From the NCBI RefSeq assembly GCF_900460315.1, contig NZ_UHIO01000001.1, forward strand, positions 1,517,501-1,581,500: 64,000 nt of DNA. Reading direction: 5' to 3'. Shown here in pieces: positions 1 to 7,695 of the stretch (position 1 is its first letter; each line of letters begins with the position of its first letter). The notes below the pieces were generated by a model. It was not told where the DNA came from. It did no database searches and worked only from the letters and a program-made list of their open reading frames with translations. A program made the translations under genes and the position numbers. The DNA comes from Veillonella criceti. GTDB lineage: Bacteria > Bacillota > Negativicutes > Veillonellales > Veillonellaceae.

Positions 1-827
1 ACTTCAAAAACAGCTCTTAGCAACTTTTGTGTATACGGATGCTTTGCCTTTGTCAATTGTTTAGCCGCTACCTCTTCAACTACTTCACCATAATACATGA
101 CTAACACACGATGGCACATACTACGAATAAAAGCAATATCATGAGCTACAAAGATATATGTTAAATTCTTTTCTTTCTGTAGTTTTACCAATAATTTAGC
201 AATGGAATCCTGTACTGATACATCTAGAGCTGACGTAGCTTCATCAAACAGAATAATATCTGGTTCTAACACCAAAGCTCTAGCAATTGCTACACGTTGC
301 CGCTGCCCACCACTCATTTCATGAGGATATCGGTTAGCAAACGAACCATCTAACCCTACCATTTCTAAATAGCGAATAGCTATATTAGTTGCTTCACCAC
401 GTTTCAGTAAACCGAAATTATATAAAGGCTCACAAATAATATCAGCTACCGTCATACGAGGATCAAAGGCTTGTGAAGAATCTTGAAAGACCATTTGTAT
501 CTTACGTCGCTGTTCACGAGCCTCTTTACCAGTCCGTTTTTCCATACGAACACCATCTAGATAGATTTCACCACTAGTAGGCTCCAGCATGCGCATAACC
601 ATCTTCATCAACGTACTCTTACCACAACCAGATTCACCAACAATCCCTAGCGATTCCCCACGCCACAAAGACCATGAGACTCCTTTACAGGCTTCTAACA
701 AACCACCATTAGGCAAGGGAAACGTTTTACAAAGTGATTTCACTTCTAAAATGGGAGTACCAACCTCTCCTTTAGAAGCTAATGAGTCCTTTGTCATCAC
801 CACTTCTTTATTCAACTGTGTCAACAT
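1..827 (-). CDS. Nickel/peptide-type ABC importer ATP-binding protein, NikE/DppF-like (3' end cut by window)
   Basis: This is the second ATPase of a five-gene ABC importer; it powers uptake from the cytoplasmic face of the membrane. The first 275 residues are visible and the C-terminus runs off the window. Walker A (GESGCGKST) is at about residues 64-72, the ABC signature MSGGQ at about 171-175 and Walker B (IILFDE) at about 191-196, followed by the switch histidine in VAHD. The start is the ATG at 827, with GGAGGG just upstream. It overlaps the 3' end of the preceding ATPase gene by 20 bases, which indicates translational coupling. The substrate is not readable from the ATPase; the cobalamin riboswitch ahead of the operon points to cobalt or nickel rather than peptides. 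Confidence 0.9.
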   Translation of the reverse strand, partial: MLTQLNKEVVMTKDSLASKGEVGTPILEVKSLCKTFPLPNGGLLEACKGVSWSLWRGESLGIVGESGCGKSTLMKMVMRMLEPTSGEIYLDGVRMEKRTGKEAREQRRKIQMVFQDSSQAFDPRMTVADIICEPLYNFGLLKRGEATNIAIRYLEMVGLDGSFANRYPHEMSGGQRQRVAIARALVLEPDIILFDEATSALDVSVQDSIAKLLVKLQKEKNLTYIFVAHDIAFIRSMCHRVLVMYYGEVVEEVAAKQLTKAKHPYTQKLLRAVFE

Positions 828-1623
828 ACCGCGTCCCTCCCAATGTTGGTACCGCGTCCAATAATTGAGCGGTATAAGTCGAATGCGCTTTAAATAACAC
901 ATCATCACGCGTTCCATAGTCAACAACTTTGCCCTGTTGCATAACCATAATTTTATCTGCCATATACGCAGCCACACCTATATTATGAGTAACCATGATG
1001 ATTCCCGTTTTATTTTGCTTACAAAGTCGCATCAATTCTTCAACAATCTGTGCCTGTGTCGTTACATCTAGCGCTGAAGTCGGCTCATCAGCTAACAATA
1101 AATGGGGCGTAAACGCCATGGCCATCGCAATGCCCAAGCGTTGCCGTTGACCACCACTCAATTCAAATGGATAGCGATGGAGTAATTCTTTGCCAGCTGG
1201 TAATGAAACCATATCCAATAAGGCCAAAGCTTTCACTTCAGCATCTGACTTAGTCATTTGGCTATGACGACGAATATGAGCAATAAACTGCTTACCTATG
1301 GTTTGAATCGGATCCATGGCACTACCACTATCTTGGAAAATCATAGAAATGTCGGTACCACGATACTTACGCCAATCAGCGTCTGACCAAGTACTGACAT
1401 CTTGACCGCGATAGCAAATCTGTCCTTCCACTACATGACCGCCAACCGATAAACAGCCAATAAGAGACCGAATAACCGTTGTTTTACCGCTCCCTGATTC
1501 ACCTACAATCACAAGGATTTCGCCTTCCCCTAAAGAAAAGTTAACGTCTGTCACCGAAGGCGCCGCTTCACCATAGGCTATACTTACATTATTAACTTCA
1601 ACCAGTGCTGCCTCCCGTGTCAT
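808..1623 (-). CDS. Nickel/peptide-type ABC importer ATP-binding protein, NikD/DppD-like
   Basis: First ATPase of the importer, 271 aa. Walker A GESGSGKTT is at about residues 41-49, the signature LSGGQ at about 155-159 and Walker B LLLADE at about 175-180, with the H-loop in VTHN. It is shorter than typical OppD/DppD proteins (about 320-340 aa) and closer to NikD (about 255 aa), consistent with a metal-type system. It follows the binding-protein gene by about 90 bases. A GGTACCGCG string inside the 3' end encodes GTRYV in frame and is not a T-box. The transported compound is inferred from the riboswitch only. Confidence 0.9.
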   Translation of the reverse strand: MTREAALVEVNNVSIAYGEAAPSVTDVNFSLGEGEILVIVGESGSGKTTVIRSLIGCLSVGGHVVEGQICYRGQDVSTWSDADWRKYRGTDISMIFQDSGSAMDPIQTIGKQFIAHIRRHSQMTKSDAEVKALALLDMVSLPAGKELLHRYPFELSGGQRQRLGIAMAMAFTPHLLLADEPTSALDVTTQAQIVEELMRLCKQNKTGIIMVTHNIGVAAYMADKIMVMQQGKVVDYGTRDDVLFKAHSTYTAQLLDAVPTLGGTRYVDTVE

Positions 1624-1713
1624 ACGTTATGCGCACATCCCTTCTTTTAAATCCTATATATATTCTATTTCAAACGAATATATCTGAAATGACATACTTA
1701 TGAAATGAAATTC

Positions 1714-3276
1714 TTATTTAGCAATATCATTGGTAATCCAATAATAATCAGATGGGAACATCACCATCCCTTTAAGCGCTTTATTAGCAATAATATTAGT
1801 CATAGGATAACCAAGATATAACGCCGCCCCATCATTTAACAACAACTGTTGAATATCAATAATCAACTGCTTGCGTACGGCTGGATCAAACTCAGTAGAT
1901 AAAGCCTCTAACTTCGCATCTACTTCTGGATTGCTATAACCAGACCCATTTTGAGGATTATCACCATTTACATTCGTTTTCCAGTACCATTTTAAGAATG
2001 TTTCAGGATCCCCTGTATTGGCTGTTACAATGTTAGAAATGAGCAAATCATAATCGCCATCAATCCCCATTTTATCAATTAACGTATAATCAACTGTTTT
2101 GATTTTTACATCCACCCCGACTTTACGAAGGTCAGCCTGTACTGCCTCTGCATAAATCGGTAATTCAGCACGACTATTATATACTACAAAATCAACGGAT
2201 AATGGTTTACCGTCTTTATCTAAAATGCCATCACCATCCGTATCTTTCCAACCTGCTTCAGCCAATAAGTGTTTAGACCGTTCTGGATTATAAGCATTAG
2301 GATCTGTTAATTGGTCAAACCCATAATCCATAGATGGTGGAATTGGTGCCTTCCCTGGGATAAAGGTACCTTTCAATAGCACATCGGCATAGTTTTTACG
2401 ATCAGTCGCACTAATAAAAGCCGCTCTTACTTTAGGATCTCCGAGTAACCCTTTTTGATTAATCCGCGCTAATACAACTCGCAGGGAGGCAATTTCATCA
2501 ACTTGGAATTTATCATTCCCCTTGAATAAGCCAATTTCACCAGGCCCAATATTCACAGCCATATCCACTTCCCCAGATTGCAAGGCCATAGCCCTTGTAT
2601 TTGGATCTTCAATGGAAGGTACTTCAACTGTTTTAAATGGGACTGTGCCATTCCAATAATTTTCATTCGCTGCTAACACTGATTTATCTTTACTATAGGA
2701 CACCACTTGGTATGGGCCTGTAGCAATAGGTCCTTCTTTAGAAAAATTGCGCCCCTCTTTTTCAGATTGTACATCAACTACCAAAAATAATGGATCAGCT
2801 AAAAGACCTAGCATATTAGGCATCGGTTTCTTTGTTTTAATGGTTAATTCTTGCCCATTAGCTTCAATGGCATCATATTCAAAAAACGTAGCCGCCCGTT
2901 TACTCTTAGCAAACACTCGTTCAATAGATTCTTTTACTTCTGCAGCCGTTAATTTTTTACCATTCGAAAATTTAGCTTTATCATCAATTGTGAATGTCCA
3001 TGTCAACTGGTCATCACTTAACGACCATTTTGAAGCTAACCAAGGGGTTGGTTTCATTGCTTTGTCAAACTTCGTCAACGTTTCACCAATGCCATAACGC
3101 ATAACAACCCAAGCATAGAAATTATCCGTTGGCTCAAGTGTATCAGCAAAGTTAGTCACCCCAACTTTTAATACATCCTTATTATCTGCTGATTCACTGC
3201 CACAACCAGCTAATAAAGAAGCACATAATACAACACCCACACTACCCAATAGAGCTTTACGCCAAAACTTTTTCAT
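1714..3276 (-). CDS. Family 5 extracellular solute-binding lipoprotein, NikA/DppA-like
   Basis: Substrate-binding component of the importer, about 520 aa, anchored as a lipoprotein. The signal peptide ends in a lipobox LLAGC with the lipidated cysteine at about residue 25. The body shows family-5 landmarks: a WTFTIDD...FSNGKKLTA stretch, an IATGPYQV stretch and an NENYWNG stretch, as in NikA and DppA. I chose the ATG at 3276 rather than the one at 3285, because AAGAAGGG abuts the upstream ATG and lies a normal distance from the second. It lies between the permease and ATPase genes, an order B-C-A-D-E. Family 5 proteins bind peptides, Ni- or Co-chelates or haem; the B12 switch favours metal. 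Confidence 0.88.
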   Translation of the reverse strand: MKKFWRKALLGSVGVVLCASLLAGCGSESADNKDVLKVGVTNFADTLEPTDNFYAWVVMRYGIGETLTKFDKAMKPTPWLASKWSLSDDQLTWTFTIDDKAKFSNGKKLTAAEVKESIERVFAKSKRAATFFEYDAIEANGQELTIKTKKPMPNMLGLLADPLFLVVDVQSEKEGRNFSKEGPIATGPYQVVSYSKDKSVLAANENYWNGTVPFKTVEVPSIEDPNTRAMALQSGEVDMAVNIGPGEIGLFKGNDKFQVDEIASLRVVLARINQKGLLGDPKVRAAFISATDRKNYADVLLKGTFIPGKAPIPPSMDYGFDQLTDPNAYNPERSKHLLAEAGWKDTDGDGILDKDGKPLSVDFVVYNSRAELPIYAEAVQADLRKVGVDVKIKTVDYTLIDKMGIDGDYDLLISNIVTANTGDPETFLKWYWKTNVNGDNPQNGSGYSNPEVDAKLEALSTEFDPAVRKQLIIDIQQLLLNDGAALYLGYPMTNIIANKALKGMVMFPSDYYWITNDIAK

Positions 3277-3404
3277 ACTCAACATCCCTTCTTTAAATAC
3301 ATACCCTAAACCTAATGTTTACATCTGATACCACTTACTATATTTAAAATCACTCGCCCAAATAATCCTGACAACAATGTTTTATTATCAGTCTATAAAA
3401 CACC

Positions 3405-4223
3405 CTATTTTTGGCGAGGATCTAATATATCACGCAAGCTATCACTCCATACATTAAATATAGCTACAACGAGTAAAATAGCAGCCCCTGGAAACATCAT
3501 AAGCCAAGGCGCTAATTGTAAATATTGACGTCCTTCATTAAGCATAAGGCCCCACTCTGGTGTTGGTGGCTGCGCCCCAAACCCCAAAAAGGATAAACCA
3601 GCCACTTCTAGCATCATAATCCCTAAATCCATACTGGCGGTCACGACGACTAATGGCATACTATTCGGCAAAATATGGCGACGCAATATAACTGATGATG
3701 TTCCGCCACTCATAATAGCGGCCGCAATATAATCTTCTTGCCGTACTTTAATAACTAAACTTCGCACCAACCGAGCATATTTGGCCCAACCTACAATCGT
3801 AAGCGCTAAAATGGTATTGCCCACACTACCACCCATAATCCCAGCAATAGCAATGGCAAGTACAATACCAGGAAAAGATATCATGATGTCACAAATGCGC
3901 ATGAGCACCATTTCAACTACACCACCGAAATAACCTGCTATAGAACCTACAATCGTACCAATAATGGCGACTAAACACACGATTGTAAACGCCATAAATA
4001 GAGATAATCCCGTGCCATAAATAATCCGTGATAATACATCACGCCCCAATTTATCAGTACCAAACCAATGCGTTTCACTGGGGGCCTTTAAAGCATTCCC
4101 CAAATCTGAAGCAAAGGCATCATGAGGTGTTAACCAAGGTGAAAAAATAGCAATAATAACAATTAACAATACAAGTGCTGAATACAATGAAAATGCCGTA
4201 TGTGTTCTAATAAATTCTTTCAT
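3405..4223 (-). CDS. ABC importer permease, NikC/DppC-like
   Basis: Second transmembrane subunit, 272 aa. It has an N-terminal membrane segment near residues 13-33, a periplasmic stretch with the typical HWFGTDKLGRDV motif, and four to five further membrane spans. The cytoplasmic EAA-type loop lies around YIAAAIMSGGTSSVILRRHILPN. The start overlaps the stop of the partner permease by one base (TAATG), so the two are translationally coupled and presumably made in equal amounts. A 128-base gap with no clear hairpin separates it from the binding-protein gene. Confidence 0.9.
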   Translation of the reverse strand: MKEFIRTHTAFSLYSALVLLIVIIAIFSPWLTPHDAFASDLGNALKAPSETHWFGTDKLGRDVLSRIIYGTGLSLFMAFTIVCLVAIIGTIVGSIAGYFGGVVEMVLMRICDIMISFPGIVLAIAIAGIMGGSVGNTILALTIVGWAKYARLVRSLVIKVRQEDYIAAAIMSGGTSSVILRRHILPNSMPLVVVTASMDLGIMMLEVAGLSFLGFGAQPPTPEWGLMLNEGRQYLQLAPWLMMFPGAAILLVVAIFNVWSDSLRDILDPRQK

Positions 4224-5161
4224 TATTTGTGCCCCCGTTTCAAACGCGGATCCAATAATGTATAGGAATAATCAATGATGCCATTAATCAACATATACGC
4301 TATGGACGCCCACAGTACAAATCCTTCAATTAGAGGATAATCACGGAAAGTAATAGCTTGTACCGCCATCTTTCCAAGACCGGGCCAAGAAAAGACCATT
4401 TCTACCACAGCTACACCACCTAACAGCCAACCCATCGACATGCCAAAGATGGTCAATAAGGGTAAAAACGCATTAGGTAAAATATGTCGGAACATAATTT
4501 CCATATGTCCCATACCACGAGCCCGTGCACCGACTACATAGTCTTTATTAATTTCCTCTAAAATAACAAGTCGCACTTGACGCATAAACTTAGATATTAA
4601 AGCAAACGCTAATGTAAACGCTGGTAAAATAGCATTTTTCAAAGATACCGTAGCCGTTGCAATAGGGGCAATCCCCAATTTATAGCCAAAAATATACAAT
4701 AACATAAGACCTAACCAAAAAGCTGGTAACGAAATTCCTACAAACGCAATGCCACGAATTAAATAATCAGGCCATTTATTTTGATGAAGCGCTGCCACAA
4801 TCCCTAACGGCACCGCCATAACTAAAATCATAACAATTGTTACACCTGCTAACATAAGGGTGCCTGGCAAGGCTTCCATCATCTTATCCACTACAGGCTT
4901 CTTAGCTGAGTATGACATCCCTAAGTCACCTTGCATAGCATGCATGACCCAATTACCATACTGCACTAAAAAAGGCTTATCTAATCCCAAATCCTGTCTT
5001 GTTTGATCAATCAACTCTTGTGAAACAATCGTATCTGCCGTTTCTAATAACATAAGCACTGGGTCACCAGGCGCCAAAAAGCTTAAACTAAAGGTTAAAA
5101 AGGTAACCCCTATTAATGTCACTAACACTTGCCCTAAATGTTGCAGTGTTTTCTTAACCAT
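4223..5161 (-). CDS. ABC importer permease, NikB/DppB-like
   Basis: First transmembrane subunit, 312 aa, and first gene after the cobalamin riboswitch. It begins with a membrane segment at about residues 9-31, then the short GDPVLMLL periplasmic motif of this family, and five more membrane spans. The EAA-type loop that docks the ATPase is seen near VGARARGMGHMEIMFRHILPN. The start has AGGGAGGATAAGGT just upstream. As first gene of the operon it sits about 39 bases downstream (on its strand) of a strong intrinsic terminator, so its expression depends on read-through under riboswitch control. Confidence 0.9.
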   Translation of the reverse strand: MVKKTLQHLGQVLVTLIGVTFLTFSLSFLAPGDPVLMLLETADTIVSQELIDQTRQDLGLDKPFLVQYGNWVMHAMQGDLGMSYSAKKPVVDKMMEALPGTLMLAGVTIVMILVMAVPLGIVAALHQNKWPDYLIRGIAFVGISLPAFWLGLMLLYIFGYKLGIAPIATATVSLKNAILPAFTLAFALISKFMRQVRLVILEEINKDYVVGARARGMGHMEIMFRHILPNAFLPLLTIFGMSMGWLLGGVAVVEMVFSWPGLGKMAVQAITFRDYPLIEGFVLWASIAYMLINGIIDYSYTLLDPRLKRGHK

Positions 5162-5199
5162 ACCTTATCCTCCCTAATATATCTATTTGTTATCCCAAT

Positions 5200-5228
5200 A
5201 AAAAAACTCGCTCTTTGAAAGAGCGAGT
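5200..5228 (-). terminator. Riboswitch expression-platform terminator
   Basis: A perfect hairpin (arms ACTCGCTCTTT and its complement, 5206-5228) is followed on the minus strand by a run of U. It lies between the cobalamin aptamer and the permease start, the right place for a B12-induced transcription terminator. Confidence 0.9.
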
Positions 5229-5310
5229 ATGGACTCAGCAACAAATTAATCCTATATCAAGATATCTAATACAAAATCGTTAGACATCCATTGTGTAGTC
5301 AATAATTTGT

Positions 5311-5480
5311 TATAAGCAGGCTTTCTGGCTCATGATTCCTCATCAATTTCTAGCCTTCCCAGTTTCCCAGTGACTCTTTAGTGAAATTGACTCCTCATTT
5401 ACAGCTGTATGGCAGCATAGGACTTACACCTATTTTCCTCTTATTATCGCTCGGCATACCCGACACTTACAACATGAAGT
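5311..5480 (-). promoter_or_regulatory. Cobalamin (B12) riboswitch
   Basis: Read on the minus strand, the leader carries the conserved B12 box AGCCAGAAAGCCTGC at 5330-5316. It also has the core GTCACTGGGAA..GGGAAGGC (about 5350-5375) and the upstream GGTGTAAGTCC..GCTGCC segment (about 5410-5431), in the order expected for a cobalamin aptamer. An intrinsic terminator follows about 90 bases later and then a metal/peptide-type ABC operon. Known biology: adenosylcobalamin binding to such leaders switches off B12 synthesis or uptake, or cobalt uptake. Inference: high B12 shuts off this importer. Confidence 0.9.
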
Positions 5481-5482
5481 TC

Positions 5483-5512
5483 ATTATAAAGTTAGCAATA
5501 GTATATTATCAA
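5483..5512 (-). promoter_or_regulatory. Promoter of the B12-riboswitch operon
   Basis: On the minus strand, TTGATA (5512-5507), an 18-base spacer and TATAAT (5488-5483). Transcription would begin a few bases before the aptamer, as expected. Confidence 0.65.
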
Positions 5513-5671
5513 CAATATATAACATAAAACCTATATCGCTATTATGATATCTTATCTATTTATATTCTGTCAATTATTAGTCATGAATTATTGATATTTT
5601 TTCTTAAAAAAGAACAAAATTCTCTTATTCGTTCATAAATACAGTAAATTCATCGATAATTAACTATTTAT

Positions 5672-5711
5672 TATACCTAGCAGGGTATAGTATTAATACT
5701 AATAGGGGTAT
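5672..5711. promoter_or_regulatory. Inverted-repeat operator candidate (CsoR-like look)
   Basis: TATACC-TAGCA-GGGTATA (5672-5689) is an interrupted palindrome, followed by a related half (ATAGGGGTAT, 5702-5711). ATACC..GGGTAT resembles operators of the CsoR family of metal sensors. No repressor gene of that family is in the window, so this is a resemblance only. Confidence 0.3.
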
Positions 5712-5854
5712 ATGTAATAATGTGAAGCAATTAAAATAATCAGATAATTTACCAACTATACTATGTTTTACGACAATCTATTTTATATATGTGTGTTTTT
5801 AAATTATTTCTATACAATCAAATTTAATTAGTAAATAAACAGTCATGTTTTTTA

Positions 5855-5882
5855 TTTACATTATTTATAAAAAGAGTATAAT
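5855..5882 (+). promoter_or_regulatory. Promoter for the small ORF transcript
   Basis: TTTACA (5855-5860), a 16-base spacer and a perfect TATAAT (5877-5882). It predicts a start near 5889 and an unusually long untranslated leader of about 180 bases before the ORF at 6070. Confidence 0.6.
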
Positions 5883-5931
5883 AGATGATAATTGGTCGCT
5901 GAATTTCATTTTTTATTAATCTAATGCGTAT

Positions 5932-6009
5932 CTAGGAATTGATAGTGTCCATAATAAGACCAAATGCCTACCCTAAATATTTGCTTATACACTTCAATGC
6001 GTTTCCTAG
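5932..6009 (+). ncRNA. Unrecognised structured leader RNA (long bulged hairpin)
   Basis: Five Watson-Crick blocks nest into one helix: CTAGGAA 5932-5938 with 6003-6009; TTGA 5939-5942 with 5994-5997; AGTGT 5944-5948 with 5989-5993; ATAAG 5954-5958 with 5984-5988; CAAAT 5961-5965 with 5979-5983. This gives 26 base pairs, a 13-base loop and asymmetric bulges at 5943, 5949-5953, 5959-5960 and 5998-6002. No U-run follows, so it is not a terminator. It sits between a promoter and a ribosome-binding site. I do not recognise it as a known riboswitch class. Confidence 0.6.
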
Positions 6010-6069
6010 TTATGAAAAAACTACCTTACACAGTACAATAGTATTTCAAATTAAGGAGACGATAACTTC

Positions 6070-6249
6070 ATGTATAACAAAGAAAAAGAAGGTATTTTAT
6101 TACATGTAGGGAGTTATACAAAACCACTTCATGCAGATATTGTAGTTCATGAAGAACATGATTTTTCAAAATATGGTACGAAGACCCCTGAACAGATTAG
6201 ACAGGCTTACTATAAATCCAAACTACATCGGAAAAATCATTATAGTTAG
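6070..6249 (+). CDS. Small hypothetical protein, 59 aa
   Basis: An ORF of 59 codons, MYNKEKEG..., with AAGGAGACGATAACTTC directly ahead of the ATG, a convincing ribosome-binding site. The product is hydrophilic and histidine-rich (seven His: LLHV, PLHAD, VVHEEHD, KLHRKNHYS), has no cysteine, no membrane segment and no signal peptide. I do not recognise a family. It has its own promoter, a long structured leader and a downstream bidirectional terminator, so it looks like a single-gene transcription unit. The alternative is that the RNA is the functional product and the ORF is incidental. Confidence 0.6.
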   Translation: MYNKEKEGILLHVGSYTKPLHADIVVHEEHDFSKYGTKTPEQIRQAYYKSKLHRKNHYS

Positions 6250-6318
6250 TACTTGCTCATGATCTAACAATAAATCGTTTATAATGAATGAAATTTAAAA
6301 TAGGTAGGTAAAACAAAG

Positions 6319-6350
6319 AACCCAGCAACCATAACGGTTACTGGGTTTTC
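6319..6350. terminator. Bidirectional terminator
   Basis: Stem AACCCAG-CAACC with GGTTA-CTGGGTT around a short loop, with T-rich flanks on both strands. It ends the small-ORF transcript (plus) and the rpsF-ssb-rpsR transcript (minus). Confidence 0.85.
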
Positions 6351-6363
6351 ATGTGTTATGCGA

Positions 6364-6594
6364 TTATTCTGCAGTGAATGGCAACAATGCAATAGCGCGA
6401 GCGCGTTTAATTGCAAGAGTCAATTTGCGCTGATGTTTAGCGCAAGTGCCAGAAATACGACGAGGAAGAATTTTACCGCGTTCAGTCGTAAAACGACGAA
6501 GTTTAGCAATATCTTTATAGTCGATTTGATCTACATGATCAACGCAGAAGTTACATACTTTTCTTCTTGGCTTTCTGCCTCTATCTCTTCTCAT
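6364..6594 (-). CDS. rpsR: 30S ribosomal protein S18
   Basis: Small-subunit ribosomal protein, 76 aa, the normal length. It pairs with S6 on 16S rRNA. The basic N-terminus ([11 protein letters not shown]) precedes two cysteine/histidine pairs, CNFC and TCAKH, typical of the zinc-type S18. The core [20 protein letters not shown] is a strong family match. A GGAGGATTCACA sequence precedes the start. It is the last gene of the conserved rpsF-ssb-rpsR operon, 39 bases after ssb. Confidence 0.98.
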   Translation of the reverse strand: MRRDRGRKPRRKVCNFCVDHVDQIDYKDIAKLRRFTTERGKILPRRISGTCAKHQRKLTLAIKRARAIALLPFTAE

Positions 6595-6633
6595 TGTGAA
6601 TCCTCCTTTTCGAATTAGTAGGAGTCCTAAACA

Positions 6634-7035
6634 CTAGAACGGAATGTTTTCTTCGTTACCGCCACCAAAGCTGTCGAAATTAGATGAACCACCGCCAAAG
6701 CTATCAGCGTTTTGAGCATCTAACGACTGACCAACAAAGTTAGCCACTACTTCAGTAACATAGCGTTTTTGCCCATCCTGAGTTTCATAAGAACGGGTAT
6801 TTAAACGACCTTCAACGAAACAACGGCTCCCTTTGCGAAGGTTACCAGCTGCTTCCCCTAACTTACCCCACGCCACACAATTAATGAAGGCTGTTTGTTC
6901 CTTCTGTTCATTGGTTGTAGAGTCAAAATACGTGTTTGTCGCAGCCACTGTAAATGTTGCTACGGCTCTACCAGTTTTAGTAAAGCGCACTTCAGGGTCA
7001 CGAGCTAAATTACCTAAGATCTGTACTGAGTTCAT
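6634..7035 (-). CDS. ssb: Single-stranded DNA-binding protein
   Basis: Binds single-stranded DNA during replication and repair, 133 aa. The OB fold covers about residues 1-105 (MNSVQILGNLARDPEVRFT, then FINCVAWGKLGEAA and FVEGRLNTRSYE). A glycine/serine/phenylalanine-rich linker leads to the acidic tip ENIPF, the docking tail for partner proteins. It is slightly short of the usual 150-180 aa because the linker is brief. It lies between rpsF and rpsR, 17 bases after rpsF. Confidence 0.97.
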   Translation of the reverse strand: MNSVQILGNLARDPEVRFTKTGRAVATFTVAATNTYFDSTTNEQKEQTAFINCVAWGKLGEAAGNLRKGSRCFVEGRLNTRSYETQDGQKRYVTEVVANFVGQSLDAQNADSFGGGSSNFDSFGGGNEENIPF

Positions 7036-7052
7036 AGTAAACCTCCCAGAGC

Positions 7053-7337
7053 TTACTTGCCGTGTTTAACAATTAGGTGTTTAAGGACATCATCGTTGAT
7101 TTTCAATACACGATCGATTTCTTTGATTTCAGCAGGATCTGCTTCAAAGTTAACCAATACGTAGAAACCGTCAGTGAATTTTTTCACTGCATAAGCAAGA
7201 CGACGCTTGCCCCAACGATCTACCTTTTCTACTGTGCCGCCTACACGAGCAATCAAAGCTTCTACTTTTTCAATAACCGCGTTGGTTGTCTCTTCTTCGG
7301 CTGGTTTCACAATCACCATGACTTCGTATTTGTTCAT
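7053..7337 (-). CDS. rpsF: 30S ribosomal protein S6
   Basis: 94 aa, normal for S6. The typical start MNKYEVMVIVKP and the core VDRWGKRRLAYAVKKFTDGFYVLVNFEA identify it. It binds 16S rRNA with S18. The start is preceded by GAGGAGGTGATTTTGT. It is the first gene of the operon, with its own promoter at 7417-7445. The roughly 75-base leader contains a small GC-rich hairpin that could be the autoregulatory S6:S18 site known in other bacteria. Confidence 0.97.
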   Translation of the reverse strand: MNKYEVMVIVKPAEEETTNAVIEKVEALIARVGGTVEKVDRWGKRRLAYAVKKFTDGFYVLVNFEADPAEIKEIDRVLKINDDVLKHLIVKHGK

Positions 7338-7366
7338 ACAAAATCACCTCCTCTTTTGGACATATG

Positions 7367-7385
7367 CCCCTATCTTCCATAGGGG
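7367..7385 (-). promoter_or_regulatory. Leader hairpin ahead of rpsF
   Basis: CCCCTAT-GGAAG-ATAGGGG on the minus strand forms a perfect 7-bp hairpin in the rpsF leader. rpsF leaders in many bacteria bind the S6:S18 complex for feedback control. Whether this hairpin matches that motif is not established here. Confidence 0.4.
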
Positions 7386-7416
7386 TAGGAAGCGCTTACC
7401 ATCAATAAGCCTTACT

Positions 7417-7445
7417 ATTATACCCCAAGTAAACATAAAACACAA
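7417..7445 (-). promoter_or_regulatory. Promoter of rpsF-ssb-rpsR
   Basis: Minus strand: TTGTGT (7445-7440), 17-base spacer, TATAAT (7422-7417). Confidence 0.65.
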
Positions 7446-7610
7446 TACCCATATATGATATAAATTATTTTTTAATCATATTTATTTAATAATTTATCGC
7501 TCGTATTATAAACTTGCATTTCCTGTGAATCTGACCCTGCTATTTTTTAACACTGACTTAGCACTAATATAAAAATATAAAAATTTTCTATAGAAAATTC
7601 CACTTTTCTC

Positions 7611-7639
7611 TGTACAGTCCTCGTTTCAAAAGGTATACT
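7611..7639 (+). promoter_or_regulatory. Possible promoter of ddh
   Basis: TGTACA (7611-7616), 17-base spacer, TATACT (7634-7639), about 55 bases before the start codon. The -35 element is poor. Confidence 0.45.
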
Positions 7640-7695
7640 AAAGTAAGATAATTAAATAAGAGTTATTATCACATACATTTTAGGAGGTTTTACCT

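Noticed and set aside
835-860. T-box-like GGTACCGCG string on the plus strand
   Set aside because: It lies inside the NikD-like coding sequence and encodes GTRYV in frame on the minus strand; no T-box stem I or terminator accompanies it.
589-864. Plus-strand ORF of 91 aa
   Set aside because: It is antisense to the two ATPase genes, which have complete ABC motifs; no ribosome-binding site and no recognisable domain.
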